NCBI RefSeq assembly: GCF_013407955.1
Contig: NZ_JACCBU010000001.1
Span: 2,046,001-2,110,000, forward strand
Length of the DNA: 64,000 nucleotides
Direction: 5' to 3'
Source: Microlunatus parietis
GTDB lineage: Bacteria > Actinomycetota > Actinomycetes > Propionibacteriales > Propionibacteriaceae
Position numbers and translations under genes: made by a program. A model generated the notes under the pieces. The model saw only the letters and a list, made by a program, of their open reading frames with translations, was not told the origin of the DNA and searched no databases. Shown piece after piece: positions 7,738 through 15,772 of this stretch; position 1 is the stretch's first letter, and every line of letters begins with the position of its first letter.

Positions 7738-8736
7738 ATGAGCAAGATCAAGGTCGGCCTGATCGGGGCCGGCGGCATCGCCTCCGCCCACATCCGCGGT
7801 TACGCGACGCACAGCGACAAGATCACAATCACGGCGGTCGCCGACGCCGTACCGGAGACGTTGGCCAAGCGGGCCGAGGAGCTGTCCGCGGAGTCGTACG
7901 CCGACTACCACGACATGATCAACTCTGCCGACATCGACGCGGTGGACATCTGCCTGCCGCACCACCTGCACGCCGACGCGATCCTCACCGCGGCGAAGGC
8001 CGGCAAGCACATCCTGTGCGAGAAGCCGCTCTGCCTGAACGCGGAGGAAGCGCGCCAGGTCCTGGACGCCGTCTCGTCGGCCGGGGTGACCCTGATGAGC
8101 GGCCACAACCAGCTCTTCATGCCGGCCGTAGCGAAGGCAAAGGAACTGATCGAGTCCGGCGCCCTCGGCAAGGTGTACGAGGTCCGGACCACCGACAGCT
8201 TCTACAACAACTTCGACCCGGCCAACATGGGCTGGCGGGCCAGCAGCAAGACCAGCGGCGGCGGCGAGCTGATCGACACCGGCTACCACCCGACCTACCT
8301 GATGCTGCACCTGGCCGGCGGCGTACCGGTCGAGGCGACCGCGATGCTGTCCACGCACCGGCTCACCTTCGCCGAGGGCGAGGACTCGGCCCAGGTGTTG
8401 ATCAGGTTCGACAACGGCGTGGTCGGCCAGCTGGTGACCAGCTGGGCCTACACCCCGGCCGCCTGCACCGAGCGGTTCTCCGTCGTCGGCGAGCTCGGCT
8501 CCCTGTACGGGACCAAGTCGGAGCTGTCGTACACGCTGCGTTCGGGTGAGTCGAAGACCGAGGAGTTCGAGGAGGTCGACACCTTCACCGCGGAGATCGG
8601 CCACTTCGCCGACTCCTTGATCAACAAGACCCGCCCGCTGCACACCGAGAAGGAGGGCATCGAGGCGCTCGGCATCATCCTGGCCGCCTACGAGGGCGCC
8701 AAGACCAAGACGATCGCCCCGGTGATCCAAGTCTGA
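7738..8736 (+). CDS. Gfo/Idh/MocA family oxidoreductase (2)
   Basis: A 332-residue dehydrogenase with a classical NAD(P)-binding start (KVGLIGAGGIASAHIRGY), the EKPLCLNAEEA motif carrying the catalytic-region lysine, and GGGELIDTGYHPTYL with the conserved D-x-x-x-H. It oxidises or reduces a hydroxyl of a sugar, sugar acid or inositol, probably in the cytoplasm. TGAGGAG lies 10 bases before ATG. It follows the first Gfo/Idh/MocA gene by 22 bases, so the two are one transcript. A long hairpin at 8759 ends the unit. Confidence 0.94.
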   Translation: MSKIKVGLIGAGGIASAHIRGYATHSDKITITAVADAVPETLAKRAEELSAESYADYHDMINSADIDAVDICLPHHLHADAILTAAKAGKHILCEKPLCLNAEEARQVLDAVSSAGVTLMSGHNQLFMPAVAKAKELIESGALGKVYEVRTTDSFYNNFDPANMGWRASSKTSGGGELIDTGYHPTYLMLHLAGGVPVEATAMLSTHRLTFAEGEDSAQVLIRFDNGVVGQLVTSWAYTPAACTERFSVVGELGSLYGTKSELSYTLRSGESKTEEFEEVDTFTAEIGHFADSLINKTRPLHTEKEGIEALGIILAAYEGAKTKTIAPVIQV

Positions 8737-8758
8737 GCAACGTGCTGTCGTCATAGCT

Positions 8759-8810
8759 CTTGAGGTGGAGCGCTGGAGGCCGATTTCGGGCTCCAGTGCT
8801 TCACCTCAAG
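8759..8810 (+). terminator. long hairpin, probable transcription terminator
   Basis: The left arm (8759-8778) and right arm (8791-8810) pair over 20 positions: 18 Watson-Crick and two G-U pairs, with a 12-base loop. The left arm begins CTTGAGGTG and the right arm ends CACCTCAAG. It lies 22 bases after the dehydrogenase stop and is followed by a short T-containing stretch. The stem is longer than needed for termination, so a repeat origin is possible. Confidence 0.7.
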
Positions 8811-8862
8811 TGGTTTCGCGACAACGCTGCGGTCTGTCAGTGATCGCGGATACCTTGCCGGG

Positions 8863-9687
8863 ATGCGCCACTCCATCACCAGTGCCGCAGCGGGCGGCTG
8901 TGATCCCGCGGCCTTGGCCGAACTGGCCGCCCAGGCCGAGCGGTCCGGCTGGGACGGCTTCTTTCTCGAGGATTACCTCGTCTACCAGGGGCGCGAGGAT
9001 GTCCCGACTTACGATCCGTGGATCGCGCTGGCCGCCATGGCCTGTGCCACGACGCGACTGACCCTGGGCACGACGGTGACGCCGGTCTCGCGGCGCCGAC
9101 CGTGGCAGGTCGCGGCGCAGGCGATCACCTTAGATAGCCTCAGCGGCGGCCGATTCGTCCTCGGCGTCGGAAGCGGCAATGCCGGCGACGTCGACTTCGC
9201 GACCACGGGCGAGCCGAGCGAGCAACGAGAGCTTGCCGAACGACTGGACGAAGGACTGGAGATCATCGGCGGGCTGCTCGCGGGCCGCCGTGTGCACCAC
9301 GCAGGTCGTCATTTCCAGGTCACCGGTTTGCGCCTCGAGGCCGCAGCCGGACGGCGCCGTCGCGTCCCGCTCTGGATCGGCGGCAATCTGCTCGCTCCGG
9401 CGGTGCGGCGGCGCATCGCACGCTGGGACGGTTCCTGCGCGTACAAGGGACCGATCGGTTCCGGGCTCGGCCCCGTCACTCCCGAGGACGTGGCCGACCT
9501 GAGGGCGTGCGTCGCGAGGAGCCGAGGTGCCGCAGCGCGGTTCGACATCAAGATCACCGCCGTCGACGACGCGGAGCTCCTGGCCGAGTTCGAGCGAGCG
9601 GGCGCCACCTGGGCCGGCGTCTGGGTCGACCCCACCGACTCGGCCACCTTGCGGCAGGTGATCACGGCGGGTCCTCGCCGAGTGTGA
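8863..9687 (+). CDS. LLM class flavin-dependent oxidoreductase
   Basis: A 274-residue luciferase-like monooxygenase-family barrel. FFLEDYLVYQG, then ATTRLTLGTTVTPVSRRRPWQVA, then LDSLSGGRFVLGVGSGN are the core conserved segments around the flavin site (FMN or F420). It is shorter than typical 300-350-residue LLM proteins. The substrate is unknown. Its stop codon lies inside the left arm of the 20-base dyad at 9675-9739, which probably serves as a shared terminator with the convergent gene at 9754. Confidence 0.88.
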   Translation: MRHSITSAAAGGCDPAALAELAAQAERSGWDGFFLEDYLVYQGREDVPTYDPWIALAAMACATTRLTLGTTVTPVSRRRPWQVAAQAITLDSLSGGRFVLGVGSGNAGDVDFATTGEPSEQRELAERLDEGLEIIGGLLAGRRVHHAGRHFQVTGLRLEAAAGRRRRVPLWIGGNLLAPAVRRRIARWDGSCAYKGPIGSGLGPVTPEDVADLRACVARSRGAAARFDIKITAVDDAELLAEFERAGATWAGVWVDPTDSATLRQVITAGPRRV

Positions 9688-9739
9688 CGGTTCCGACCGC
9701 GATCTTCGTTTTCACGGTAGGAACCGTCACACTCGGCGA
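9675..9739. terminator. perfect 20-base inverted repeat between convergent genes
   Basis: Bases 9675-9694 and 9720-9739 are perfect reverse complements (core GAGTGTGACGGTTCC) with a 25-base loop that itself begins ACCG and ends CGGT. The left arm overlaps the last three codons of the LLM gene. The position between convergent genes fits a bidirectional terminator; the length and perfection also fit a REP-like element. Confidence 0.7.
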
Positions 9740-9753
9740 TCTTGGCTCCTGGT

Positions 9754-10077
9754 TCAGCCTGTGGTGCGGGTCATCTCGTAGGTGTAGCCGCCGCCGGGCC
9801 AGGTCCAGGCGCCGTGGATCCGGTTCCGGTCGGGTGAGATCCGGCCCTCGGCGTAGGCCGGCGAGGTGATCAGTTCGTCGGCTTCCGTTGCGCCGAAGGG
9901 TTTGCTGTGGCCGATCACCTCGTACGAACTGTGGGTCTGGCCCATCACCGTCAGCGTGCCCTCCTGAACCAGGAACGGATGGCCCGGCCGCAGCCAGTCG
10001 ATGCTGACCGTGCCCGAGGCCTCCCCGCTGAAGGTCCACGTCCCGCGGAGCAGTTGTGCCAATGTTTCGACAGTCAT
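9754..10077 (-). CDS. small beta-rich hypothetical protein
   Basis: A 107-residue protein beginning MTVETLAQLLRGTWTFSGEASG, with alternating strand-like segments (VSIDWLRPGHPFLVQEGTLTV, IHGAWTWPGGGYTYEMTRT). It has a single-domain layout like small lipocalin or DUF1579-type beta-barrels that bind small ligands, but I cannot name the family. It lacks a signal peptide, so it should be cytoplasmic. It is convergent with the LLM gene and divergent from the carbonic anhydrase-like gene, which starts 57 bases away. Confidence 0.7.
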   Translation of the reverse strand: MTVETLAQLLRGTWTFSGEASGTVSIDWLRPGHPFLVQEGTLTVMGQTHSSYEVIGHSKPFGATEADELITSPAYAEGRISPDRNRIHGAWTWPGGGYTYEMTRTTG

Positions 10078-10133
10078 GACGAGGTTGACCAGGGCCCGAA
10101 CCGAAACCCAGCGGTCGAAGTAGGGTGACCTCC

Positions 10134-10658
10134 ATGGCGAATCCGCTCATTCTTCCGTACGGCGACACGGCGCCGGTCATCGATCCGCAAGGCTGGATCG
10201 CGCCGAACGCGACGATCGTCGGCGAGGTGACGATCGCGGCCATGGCCAGCGTCTTCTACGGTGCCGTGGTGCGTGGTGACATGGCCGAGATCCGGCTCGG
10301 CGCGGGGAGCAACCTGCAGGACAACGTGGTGGTGCACACGGACACGGGCTATCCGTCGATCATCGGGGCCGGCGTCAGCGTCGGCCATGCCGCGGTCGTG
10401 CACGGCTGCACGATCGAGGACGAGACCTTGATCGGGATGCACGCCACCGTGCTCAACGGTGCCGTGGTCGGCCGGAACTCGCTGGTGGCGGCGGGCACGG
10501 TGATCCTGGAGGGCACGGTCGTCCCGCCCCGGTCGTTGGTCGCCGGCGTGCCGGGCAAGGTGCGCCGCGAACTGACCGATGCCGAGGTGAGCAAGGTGAT
10601 CGAGAACGCCAAGCACTACCTCGACCTGTCCGCCGGCCACCGCGCGTCGGGATCGTGA
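10134..10658 (+). CDS. gamma-carbonic anhydrase family protein
   Basis: A 174-residue left-handed beta-helix protein of hexapeptide repeats (VIDPQGWIAPNATIVGEVTI onward). The three metal-ligand histidines of gamma-carbonic anhydrases are present: NVVVHTD, and VGHAAVVHG supplying two. VRGDMAEIRLG and NLQDN are the standard family motifs. It either hydrates CO2 with a zinc or iron centre or is one of the many inactive homologues. ATG at 10134 follows AGGGTGA, which makes it likelier than the GTG three codons earlier. Its stop overlaps a GTG before the MarR gene, implying co-transcription. Confidence 0.92.
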   Translation: MANPLILPYGDTAPVIDPQGWIAPNATIVGEVTIAAMASVFYGAVVRGDMAEIRLGAGSNLQDNVVVHTDTGYPSIIGAGVSVGHAAVVHGCTIEDETLIGMHATVLNGAVVGRNSLVAAGTVILEGTVVPPRSLVAGVPGKVRRELTDAEVSKVIENAKHYLDLSAGHRASGS

Positions 10659-10660
10659 TC

Positions 10661-11164
10661 ATGGACGACGTACCCTGGCTCGACCAGCGCGAACGGGACT
10701 GCTGGGTGGCCCTGGTCAACATCGCGATGCGGCTGGAGAGCACGCTGGATACCCAGCTCAGCAAGGATTCCGGCCTGCGGATGGTCGACTACTACGTGCT
10801 CGCCATGCTCTCCGAGAGCCGCGACCTGACGCTGACGATGGGCGAGCTCGCCGCCCGCAGCAACTCCTCGCCGTCCCGGATGTCGCACGTGGTGAAGCGG
10901 CTGGAGGCGCGCGGCTGGGTGCGCCGGTCGCCGTCCGAGGTGGACGGCCGCGGCACCCTGGCCAGCCTCACCGACAGCGGTCTGGAGACGATCAAGGCGG
11001 CGGCGCCCGATCATGTCCGGCACGTCCGCCGGCTGGTCTTCGACGCGCTCGCCCCGGAGGACCTGGAGCCGCTGACCGCCGGGTTGTCCAAGATCGCCGA
11101 GCGGGTCACGCCGCCCCTGGCCCGCCGTTCGGTGGCGGACTCCCAGGCGGCCGAGCCGGCCTGA
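10661..11164 (+). CDS. MarR family transcriptional regulator (1)
   Basis: A 167-residue winged-helix regulator. The MarR core runs from LVNIAMRLESTLDTQL through LTMGELAARSNSSPSRMSHVVKRLEARGWV (recognition helix) to the wing RRSPSEVDGRGTLASLT. ATG at 10661 is taken as start; the GTG at 10655 overlaps the preceding stop (GTGA) and is an alternative. It sits directly behind the carbonic anhydrase-like gene, possibly with translational coupling. The ligand and target are unknown. It is convergent with the methyltransferase, 7 bases apart. Confidence 0.92.
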   Translation: MDDVPWLDQRERDCWVALVNIAMRLESTLDTQLSKDSGLRMVDYYVLAMLSESRDLTLTMGELAARSNSSPSRMSHVVKRLEARGWVRRSPSEVDGRGTLASLTDSGLETIKAAAPDHVRHVRRLVFDALAPEDLEPLTAGLSKIAERVTPPLARRSVADSQAAEPA

Positions 11165-11171
11165 GCGGCAC

Positions 11172-11924
11172 TCAGGGCGCGGTGGCGGTGGCCAGGACGC
11201 GGCGCAGGCTGCCCCAGCGCTGGATGGCCTCCATGCCCTCGTCGTGGAAGGACCGCAGGGCCGGGTCGTCGCCCGGGTCCAGCGCGGCGGCCTCCTCCCA
11301 CATGGCCCGCTCGGCGGCCTGCCACTCGGTCCGTTCGAGCACGCTGACCTCGGCGAAGCCGGCCTGGTCCAGCTCCGCGGCGAGATTCACCCGCGCGAGG
11401 CGCGCATGCCGCTCCGTCGACGGTTCGTTGCGTGGCTCCCAGCAGGTCAGCACGACTCGGCCGCCGGGGACAAGGATCCGCCGCAGTTCGGCGAAGGCGT
11501 CCGCCGGCGGATCCGCGAACTGGATCGAGTCGATGCAGAGGATGCGGTCCACCGAGCCGTCGCCCAGCCCGGTCGCGGTGAACTCGCCGACCCGGAATTC
11601 GGCCTCCCGCCCAAGATCATCGGCGAGCCGGCGGGCCTGATCGATCGCGACTGCCGAGTGATCGACACCGATGTGCTTCGCGCCGGTGCGTGACGCGATC
11701 TCCAGTCCGTACCCGCCGCGACCGCAGGCCAGGTCGAGCAGGGTCCGGCCGGGCGCCAGCCGCAACTCCTCGGTCACCTCCGCCAGTCCGTCCCAGGTGA
11801 GCAGGCTGGTCGACGGCAGCTCCGGCGGCAGCCCCAGGTGCCGGCGCTGGATCTGGTCCACCAGCGGCGATTCCGCCATGTTGGCGTACCAGGAGTCGAA
11901 GTAGCGGGCGCTCTCGGTCGTCAT
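11172..11924 (-). CDS. class I SAM-dependent methyltransferase
   Basis: A 250-residue methyltransferase. Motif I is LLDLACGRGGYGLEIA near residue 65, the acidic SAM-ribose residue is in HIGVDHSAVAIDQA, motif II is DRILCIDSIQF and motif III is LRRILVPGGRVVLTCWEP. It has an N-terminal extension (YFDSWYANMAESPLVDQIQRR) typical of small-molecule methyltransferases. The target is unknown. It is divergent from the TAT-secreted propeller protein across an 80-base gap containing a GGATCCG dyad. Confidence 0.93.
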   Translation of the reverse strand: MTTESARYFDSWYANMAESPLVDQIQRRHLGLPPELPSTSLLTWDGLAEVTEELRLAPGRTLLDLACGRGGYGLEIASRTGAKHIGVDHSAVAIDQARRLADDLGREAEFRVGEFTATGLGDGSVDRILCIDSIQFADPPADAFAELRRILVPGGRVVLTCWEPRNEPSTERHARLARVNLAAELDQAGFAEVSVLERTEWQAAERAMWEEAAALDPGDDPALRSFHDEGMEAIQRWGSLRRVLATATAP

Positions 11925-11959
11925 GGCGCCAACCTACCCGGCCGCTCCCTTTTCCCGTA

Positions 11960-11982
11960 GGATCCGGAGATAGTTCGGATCC
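11960..11982. promoter_or_regulatory. operator-like dyad in divergent promoter region
   Basis: GGATCCG (11960-11966) and CGGATCC (11976-11982) form a perfect 7-base dyad with a 9-base spacer between the methyltransferase and propeller genes. TAGGAT at 11958-11963 could serve as a -10 box for the plus-strand gene, placing the dyad over the start of transcription. Confidence 0.4.
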
Positions 11983-12004
11983 GTACGATCTCGGGGAGTT
12001 GATC

Positions 12005-12958
12005 ATGCTGACACGACGGACCTTGATCACCGGCGGCCTCGGTGCCGCAACAGCGGTGGCGCTCGGCGCGGAGCCGGCCCAGGCCCGGTCGCCACGGCTG
12101 CCGGACGAGTACGTGATCAGCGGGGCGCCCGCCTTCCAACCCGAGGGGATCACCGGTGGGCCCGGCGGCAGGTTCTGGGTGGGCAGCCTGACCACCGGCG
12201 ACGTCGTCGTCGGCGACCGCCGGCTGCGGACGATGCGGCCGTTCGCCGCCGGCGCCGCGGCCGGCCGCGACCGAGCGCTCGGGCTGTCCTGGCATCGCGG
12301 CCGGCTCTGGGTGACCCGCCCCGACGGTCTCGACCTGTACGACCTCCGCGGTCGCCTGGTCCAGCAGGTGCAGGTGCCGGACGGCACGCCCTCGCTCAAC
12401 GACCTGGCATTCACCCGCGAGGCGGTCTACGTCACCGACGACGCCAACGCCGTCGTCCACCGCGCCCCGCTGCGCGCCGCCGGTTGCGGCGAACTCCGGC
12501 CGTGGTTCGTCGCGACCGACTGGCATCCGGAGTTCCAGACCGGCTGGTGGTTCCTGAACGGAATCGTGTCGACCCGCGATCCCGAACTGCTGCTGGTGTC
12601 CAGCCAGGGACTGGGCAGCTTGATCAGGCTCGATCCGGCCACCGGCTCCGCGGCGTTCGTCGACGTCGAGGGCGCGGCGGACGGGTTCTTCGGGCCGGAC
12701 GGGATGCGGCTGTCCGGCCGCCGGCTCGCCGCGGTGCTCAACTACCGGGCCCCAGCCGGCCGGCAGGGGGTCTACTTCGTCGACCTGAACCGGGAGCTGA
12801 CCGCCGGCCGGCAGCTCCCGCAGGTCCTGGACGCCGGCCTGGACTCGCCGACGACGCTCGAACTGGACCGGGACCGGATCCTGGTCGTCAACAGTCAGCT
12901 CGATCATGCTCCGGGCACGCCGCCGTACACGGTGACGGCTTTCCCGGATCCGCGTTGA
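12005..12958 (+). CDS. TAT-secreted SMP-30/NHL-like beta-propeller protein
   Basis: A 317-residue protein starting MLTRRTLITGGLGAATAVA with AQA-R as a likely cleavage site: a twin-arginine signal, so it is exported folded. The mature part shows repeated strand blocks of gluconolactonase/SMP-30-like propellers: PEGITGGPGGRFWVGSLTTG, GRLWVTRPDGLDLYD, SLNDLAFTREAVYVTDDANA, FLNGIVSTRDPELLLVSSQG and ADGFFGPDGMRLSG. These families bind metal and hydrolyse lactones or are non-catalytic. GGGGAG lies 6 bases before ATG at 12005. It is convergent with the MarR gene, the two stops being adjacent without overlap. Confidence 0.85.
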   Translation: MLTRRTLITGGLGAATAVALGAEPAQARSPRLPDEYVISGAPAFQPEGITGGPGGRFWVGSLTTGDVVVGDRRLRTMRPFAAGAAAGRDRALGLSWHRGRLWVTRPDGLDLYDLRGRLVQQVQVPDGTPSLNDLAFTREAVYVTDDANAVVHRAPLRAAGCGELRPWFVATDWHPEFQTGWWFLNGIVSTRDPELLLVSSQGLGSLIRLDPATGSAAFVDVEGAADGFFGPDGMRLSGRRLAAVLNYRAPAGRQGVYFVDLNRELTAGRQLPQVLDAGLDSPTTLELDRDRILVVNSQLDHAPGTPPYTVTAFPDPR

Positions 12959-13405
12959 TCAGCGGACGTCGTCCGCGGCCTGCTCCAACCGGGAGATCAA
13001 CCAGGTCAACCGGCGCTGGGTTTCCTTGATCGACTTCGGATCCTGTCGCTCGGTCCAGTGCCGCGACACGGCCCGCTCGGCCCGCCGGTGCAGCCGCCGG
13101 CCGCTCATGGTCATCATGATCAACGCGCTCCGTCCGTCCTCGACCGGACGCCGCTCGATCAGTTCCTTGCGCTCCAGGGAGGTCAGCAGTCCGGACAGGG
13201 TCGAGCGGGTGATCCCGAGTCGCTGACCGATGGCGCCGTGGGTCCGGGGACCGGCGGTGATCAACAGGCTGGTCACGGCATACTCGCTCGGCGTCAGCCC
13301 GAGCGGTTGCAGGATCACCCGGAGCAGTGCCCCGACCCGCTCGTGCGCGACCAGTACGTCGAACAGGATCCCGATCGCCACCTCGTCGCCCGGATCGTCA
13401 ACCAT
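12959..13405 (-). CDS. MarR family transcriptional regulator (2)
   Basis: A 148-residue MarR protein. LLRVILQPLGLTPSEYAVTSLL begins the core, GAIGQRLGITRSTLSGLLTSLERKELIE is the helix-turn-helix, and RRPVEDGRSALIMMTMSG the wing. It is divergent from the LLM oxidoreductase at 13474, and the 68-base gap holds a dyad fitting MarR autoregulation plus control of that enzyme. The inducer is unknown. Confidence 0.92.
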   Translation of the reverse strand: MVDDPGDEVAIGILFDVLVAHERVGALLRVILQPLGLTPSEYAVTSLLITAGPRTHGAIGQRLGITRSTLSGLLTSLERKELIERRPVEDGRSALIMMTMSGRRLHRRAERAVSRHWTERQDPKSIKETQRRLTWLISRLEQAADDVR

Positions 13406-13415
13406 GCTTGCGATC

Positions 13416-13445
13416 CTAGTGTCCAGACCCGCGATGGACTGCTAG
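13416..13445. promoter_or_regulatory. candidate MarR operator
   Basis: CTAGTGTCCA (13416-13425) and TGGACTGCTAG (13435-13445) form a near-perfect dyad in the divergent gap between MarR and the LLM gene; each arm has CTAG and GTCCA separated by one or two bases. The location covers both promoters. Confidence 0.5.
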
Positions 13446-13473
13446 AGTCCGGTGGCTCCGGAAGGAGTACACG

Positions 13474-14481
13474 ATGGACCTGGGCATCGTCCTGCAGACC
13501 ACTCCCCCGTCGTCCCGCGTTGTTGATCTTGCCGTGCGGGCGGACGGCTACGGGTTCAGCCACGTCTGGACCTTCGACAGCCACATCCTGTGGCCGGAAC
13601 CGTACCCGATCCTGAGCCAGATCCTGGACCGCACCGAGCGGGTCGTCGTCGGTCCGATGGTGACGAACCCGGAGACCCGGGACTGGACGGTGACGGCCAG
13701 CCTGTTCGCCACCCTCAACGAGATGTACGGCAATCGGACGATCTGCGGCATCGGCCGCGGTGATTCCGCGGTCCGGGTCACCAACGGTCGGCCCAGCACG
13801 CTGGCCACCCTGCGCGACTCGGTCGAGGTGATCCGCAGCCTGGCCGCCGGCGAGGAGATCGACTACCGCGGGTCGAGGATCCACTTCCCCTGGGCCGGTG
13901 ACAGCCGCGTCGACGTCTGGATTGCCGCGTACGGCCCGCGGGCGCTGGCCCTGACCGGCGAGGTCGCGGACGGTTTCATCCTGCAGCTCGCGGACCCCAG
14001 CATCGCCGCCTGGACGGTCGCCGAGGTCCGCGCCGCAGCGGCGGCGGCCGGCCGCGATCCGGAGTCGATCGCGATCTGCGTCGCGGCGCCCGCGTACGTC
14101 ACCGAGGACGACCCGGCCGCCCGGGCCCATGCCCGTGATCAACTTCGCTGGTTCGGCGGCATGGTAGGCAACCACGCGGCCGACATCGTCGAGCGCTACG
14201 GCGAGTCGGCGCCGGTGCCGCGGGAGCTGACCGAGTTCATCGCCGGCCGGGTGGGTTACGACTACAGCACCCACGGCCGGGCCGAGAACGATCATGTCGG
14301 CTTCGTCTCCGACGAGGTGCTGGACCGGTTCTGCCTGATCGGCCCGGTCGATGATCATGTCCGCCGGCTGCAGGGGCTGGCCGAGCTCGGCGTGGATCAG
14401 TTCGCGATCTATCTGCAGCACGACGACAACGACGAGACGCTGCGCCGCTACGGCGAGGAGATCATTCCCCGGCTCAGCTGA
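13474..14481 (+). CDS. LLM class F420-dependent oxidoreductase (TIGR03842-like)
   Basis: A 335-residue luciferase-like barrel. It starts MDLGIVLQTTPPSSRVVDLA, with HVWTFDSHILWPEPYPILSQ, VVVGPMVTNPETRDWTVTAS and TICGIGRGDSAVRVT, which I recognise as the pattern of a described F420-dependent LLM subfamily often found with pyrimidine/hydantoin catabolism genes. Here none of those partners is present. GGAAGGAG lies close before ATG. Probably controlled by the divergent MarR. F420 use is inferred from the family. Confidence 0.9.
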   Translation: MDLGIVLQTTPPSSRVVDLAVRADGYGFSHVWTFDSHILWPEPYPILSQILDRTERVVVGPMVTNPETRDWTVTASLFATLNEMYGNRTICGIGRGDSAVRVTNGRPSTLATLRDSVEVIRSLAAGEEIDYRGSRIHFPWAGDSRVDVWIAAYGPRALALTGEVADGFILQLADPSIAAWTVAEVRAAAAAAGRDPESIAICVAAPAYVTEDDPAARAHARDQLRWFGGMVGNHAADIVERYGESAPVPRELTEFIAGRVGYDYSTHGRAENDHVGFVSDEVLDRFCLIGPVDDHVRRLQGLAELGVDQFAIYLQHDDNDETLRRYGEEIIPRLS

Positions 14482-14536
14482 CGCGCTGTCAGGTGCGTGT
14501 CAGGGCCGTGACAGGTGTGCCGCGGATGGTGGTCCC

Positions 14537-15772
14537 ATGAATACAACGAACGAGATCACGGTGCACGGACACGTCGAGGACGGCTGGGGGAAGGTCGCCG
14601 ACGCGTTCCGGGCCAACTTCAGCAGCGATCCCGGCGAGGTGGGCGCGGCCTGCGCCGTCTACCATGACGGCCGCCCGGTGGTCGATCTGTGGGGCGGGCT
14701 CCGCGACAGCGCGACCCAGCAGCCGTGGCAGCGGGACACCATCGCGCTGGTCGCGTCGACGACCAAGGGCGCGACGGCGATCTGCGCCCACCTGCTGGCC
14801 CAGCGCGGAGAACTGGACCTGGACGCCCCGGTGATCAACTACTGGCCGGAGTTCGGCGCCGCGGGCAAGGACGAGATCCCGGTGCGCTGGCTGCTCTCCC
14901 ACCAGGCCGGGCTGCCGGTCATCGACGGTCCGCTGACGTTCGAGGACGCCTGCGCCTTGGATCCGGTGATCAAGGCGCTGGAGGCGCAGCGGCCGCTGTG
15001 GCGGCCGGGCACCGAGCACGTCTACCACAGCATCACGTTCGGCTACCTGGTCGGCGAGGTGGTGCGGCGGATCACCGGCAGGTCGCTCGGCACGTTCTTC
15101 GCCGACGAGGTGGCCGGTCCGCTCGAGCTGAACTCCTGGATCGGGCTGCCGGAGGCGCAGGAGCCGCAGGTCGCCACGATCGAGTACGCAAAGCCGTTCA
15201 CCCTGGAGGAGATGACCGAGGGGATGATCGCGACCATGGGCCTCGACGCCGAGACGGTCAACAGGTGGATCCAGGCCGTCTGGGGCGAGGACTCGGTGCA
15301 GGCCAAGGCCGGTGTGCTCGGCGGTGCGCTCGCGGATCAGTCCCACTTCACCACGCGGGCCTACCGTGCGGCGGAGTTCCCGGCGGCGAACCTGCACACC
15401 GACGCACGGTCGGTGGCCCGGATGTATGCGGCGACGGTGAGCGACGTCGACGGTCTCCGGCTGCTCGAGCCGTCCACGGTCGAGCGGGCCATCGAGGTCC
15501 AGACCGACAAGACCCGGATGCACGGGCTGCCGGATGATCTTGACCTTCCGGCGAACCGGTCCTTCTACATGTCGCTCGGGTTCTGGCGGTCCTGCCCGCC
15601 GATGCCGCTGACCGGGCCGAAGGCGTTCGGGCATCCGGGTTCGGGCGGGTCGGTCGGGTTCGCCGACCCGGACGCCGGGATCGGGTTCTGCTACATCCCC
15701 AACCTGTGGTCATTCCGGATCGGCGAGCCGCGGGCGTCGAGCCTGGCCGAGGCGGTGCTAGCCAGCCTCTGA
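14537..15772 (+). CDS. serine hydrolase, class C beta-lactamase/EstB-like
   Basis: A 411-residue penicillin-binding-protein-like hydrolase. The catalytic S-x-x-K is LVASTTKG (Ser74, Lys77). The tyrosine motif is HVYHSITFGYL near residue 163, and the C-terminal HPGSGGSVGFADP segment replaces the KTG box. This fits EstB-type esterases with beta-lactamase fold; no signal peptide is seen, so it is likely cytoplasmic. ATG at 14537 is chosen because the region before it is not protein-like. Its last 15 bases overlap the end of the convergent amidase gene. Confidence 0.92.
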   Translation: MNTTNEITVHGHVEDGWGKVADAFRANFSSDPGEVGAACAVYHDGRPVVDLWGGLRDSATQQPWQRDTIALVASTTKGATAICAHLLAQRGELDLDAPVINYWPEFGAAGKDEIPVRWLLSHQAGLPVIDGPLTFEDACALDPVIKALEAQRPLWRPGTEHVYHSITFGYLVGEVVRRITGRSLGTFFADEVAGPLELNSWIGLPEAQEPQVATIEYAKPFTLEEMTEGMIATMGLDAETVNRWIQAVWGEDSVQAKAGVLGGALADQSHFTTRAYRAAEFPAANLHTDARSVARMYAATVSDVDGLRLLEPSTVERAIEVQTDKTRMHGLPDDLDLPANRSFYMSLGFWRSCPPMPLTGPKAFGHPGSGGSVGFADPDAGIGFCYIPNLWSFRIGEPRASSLAEAVLASL

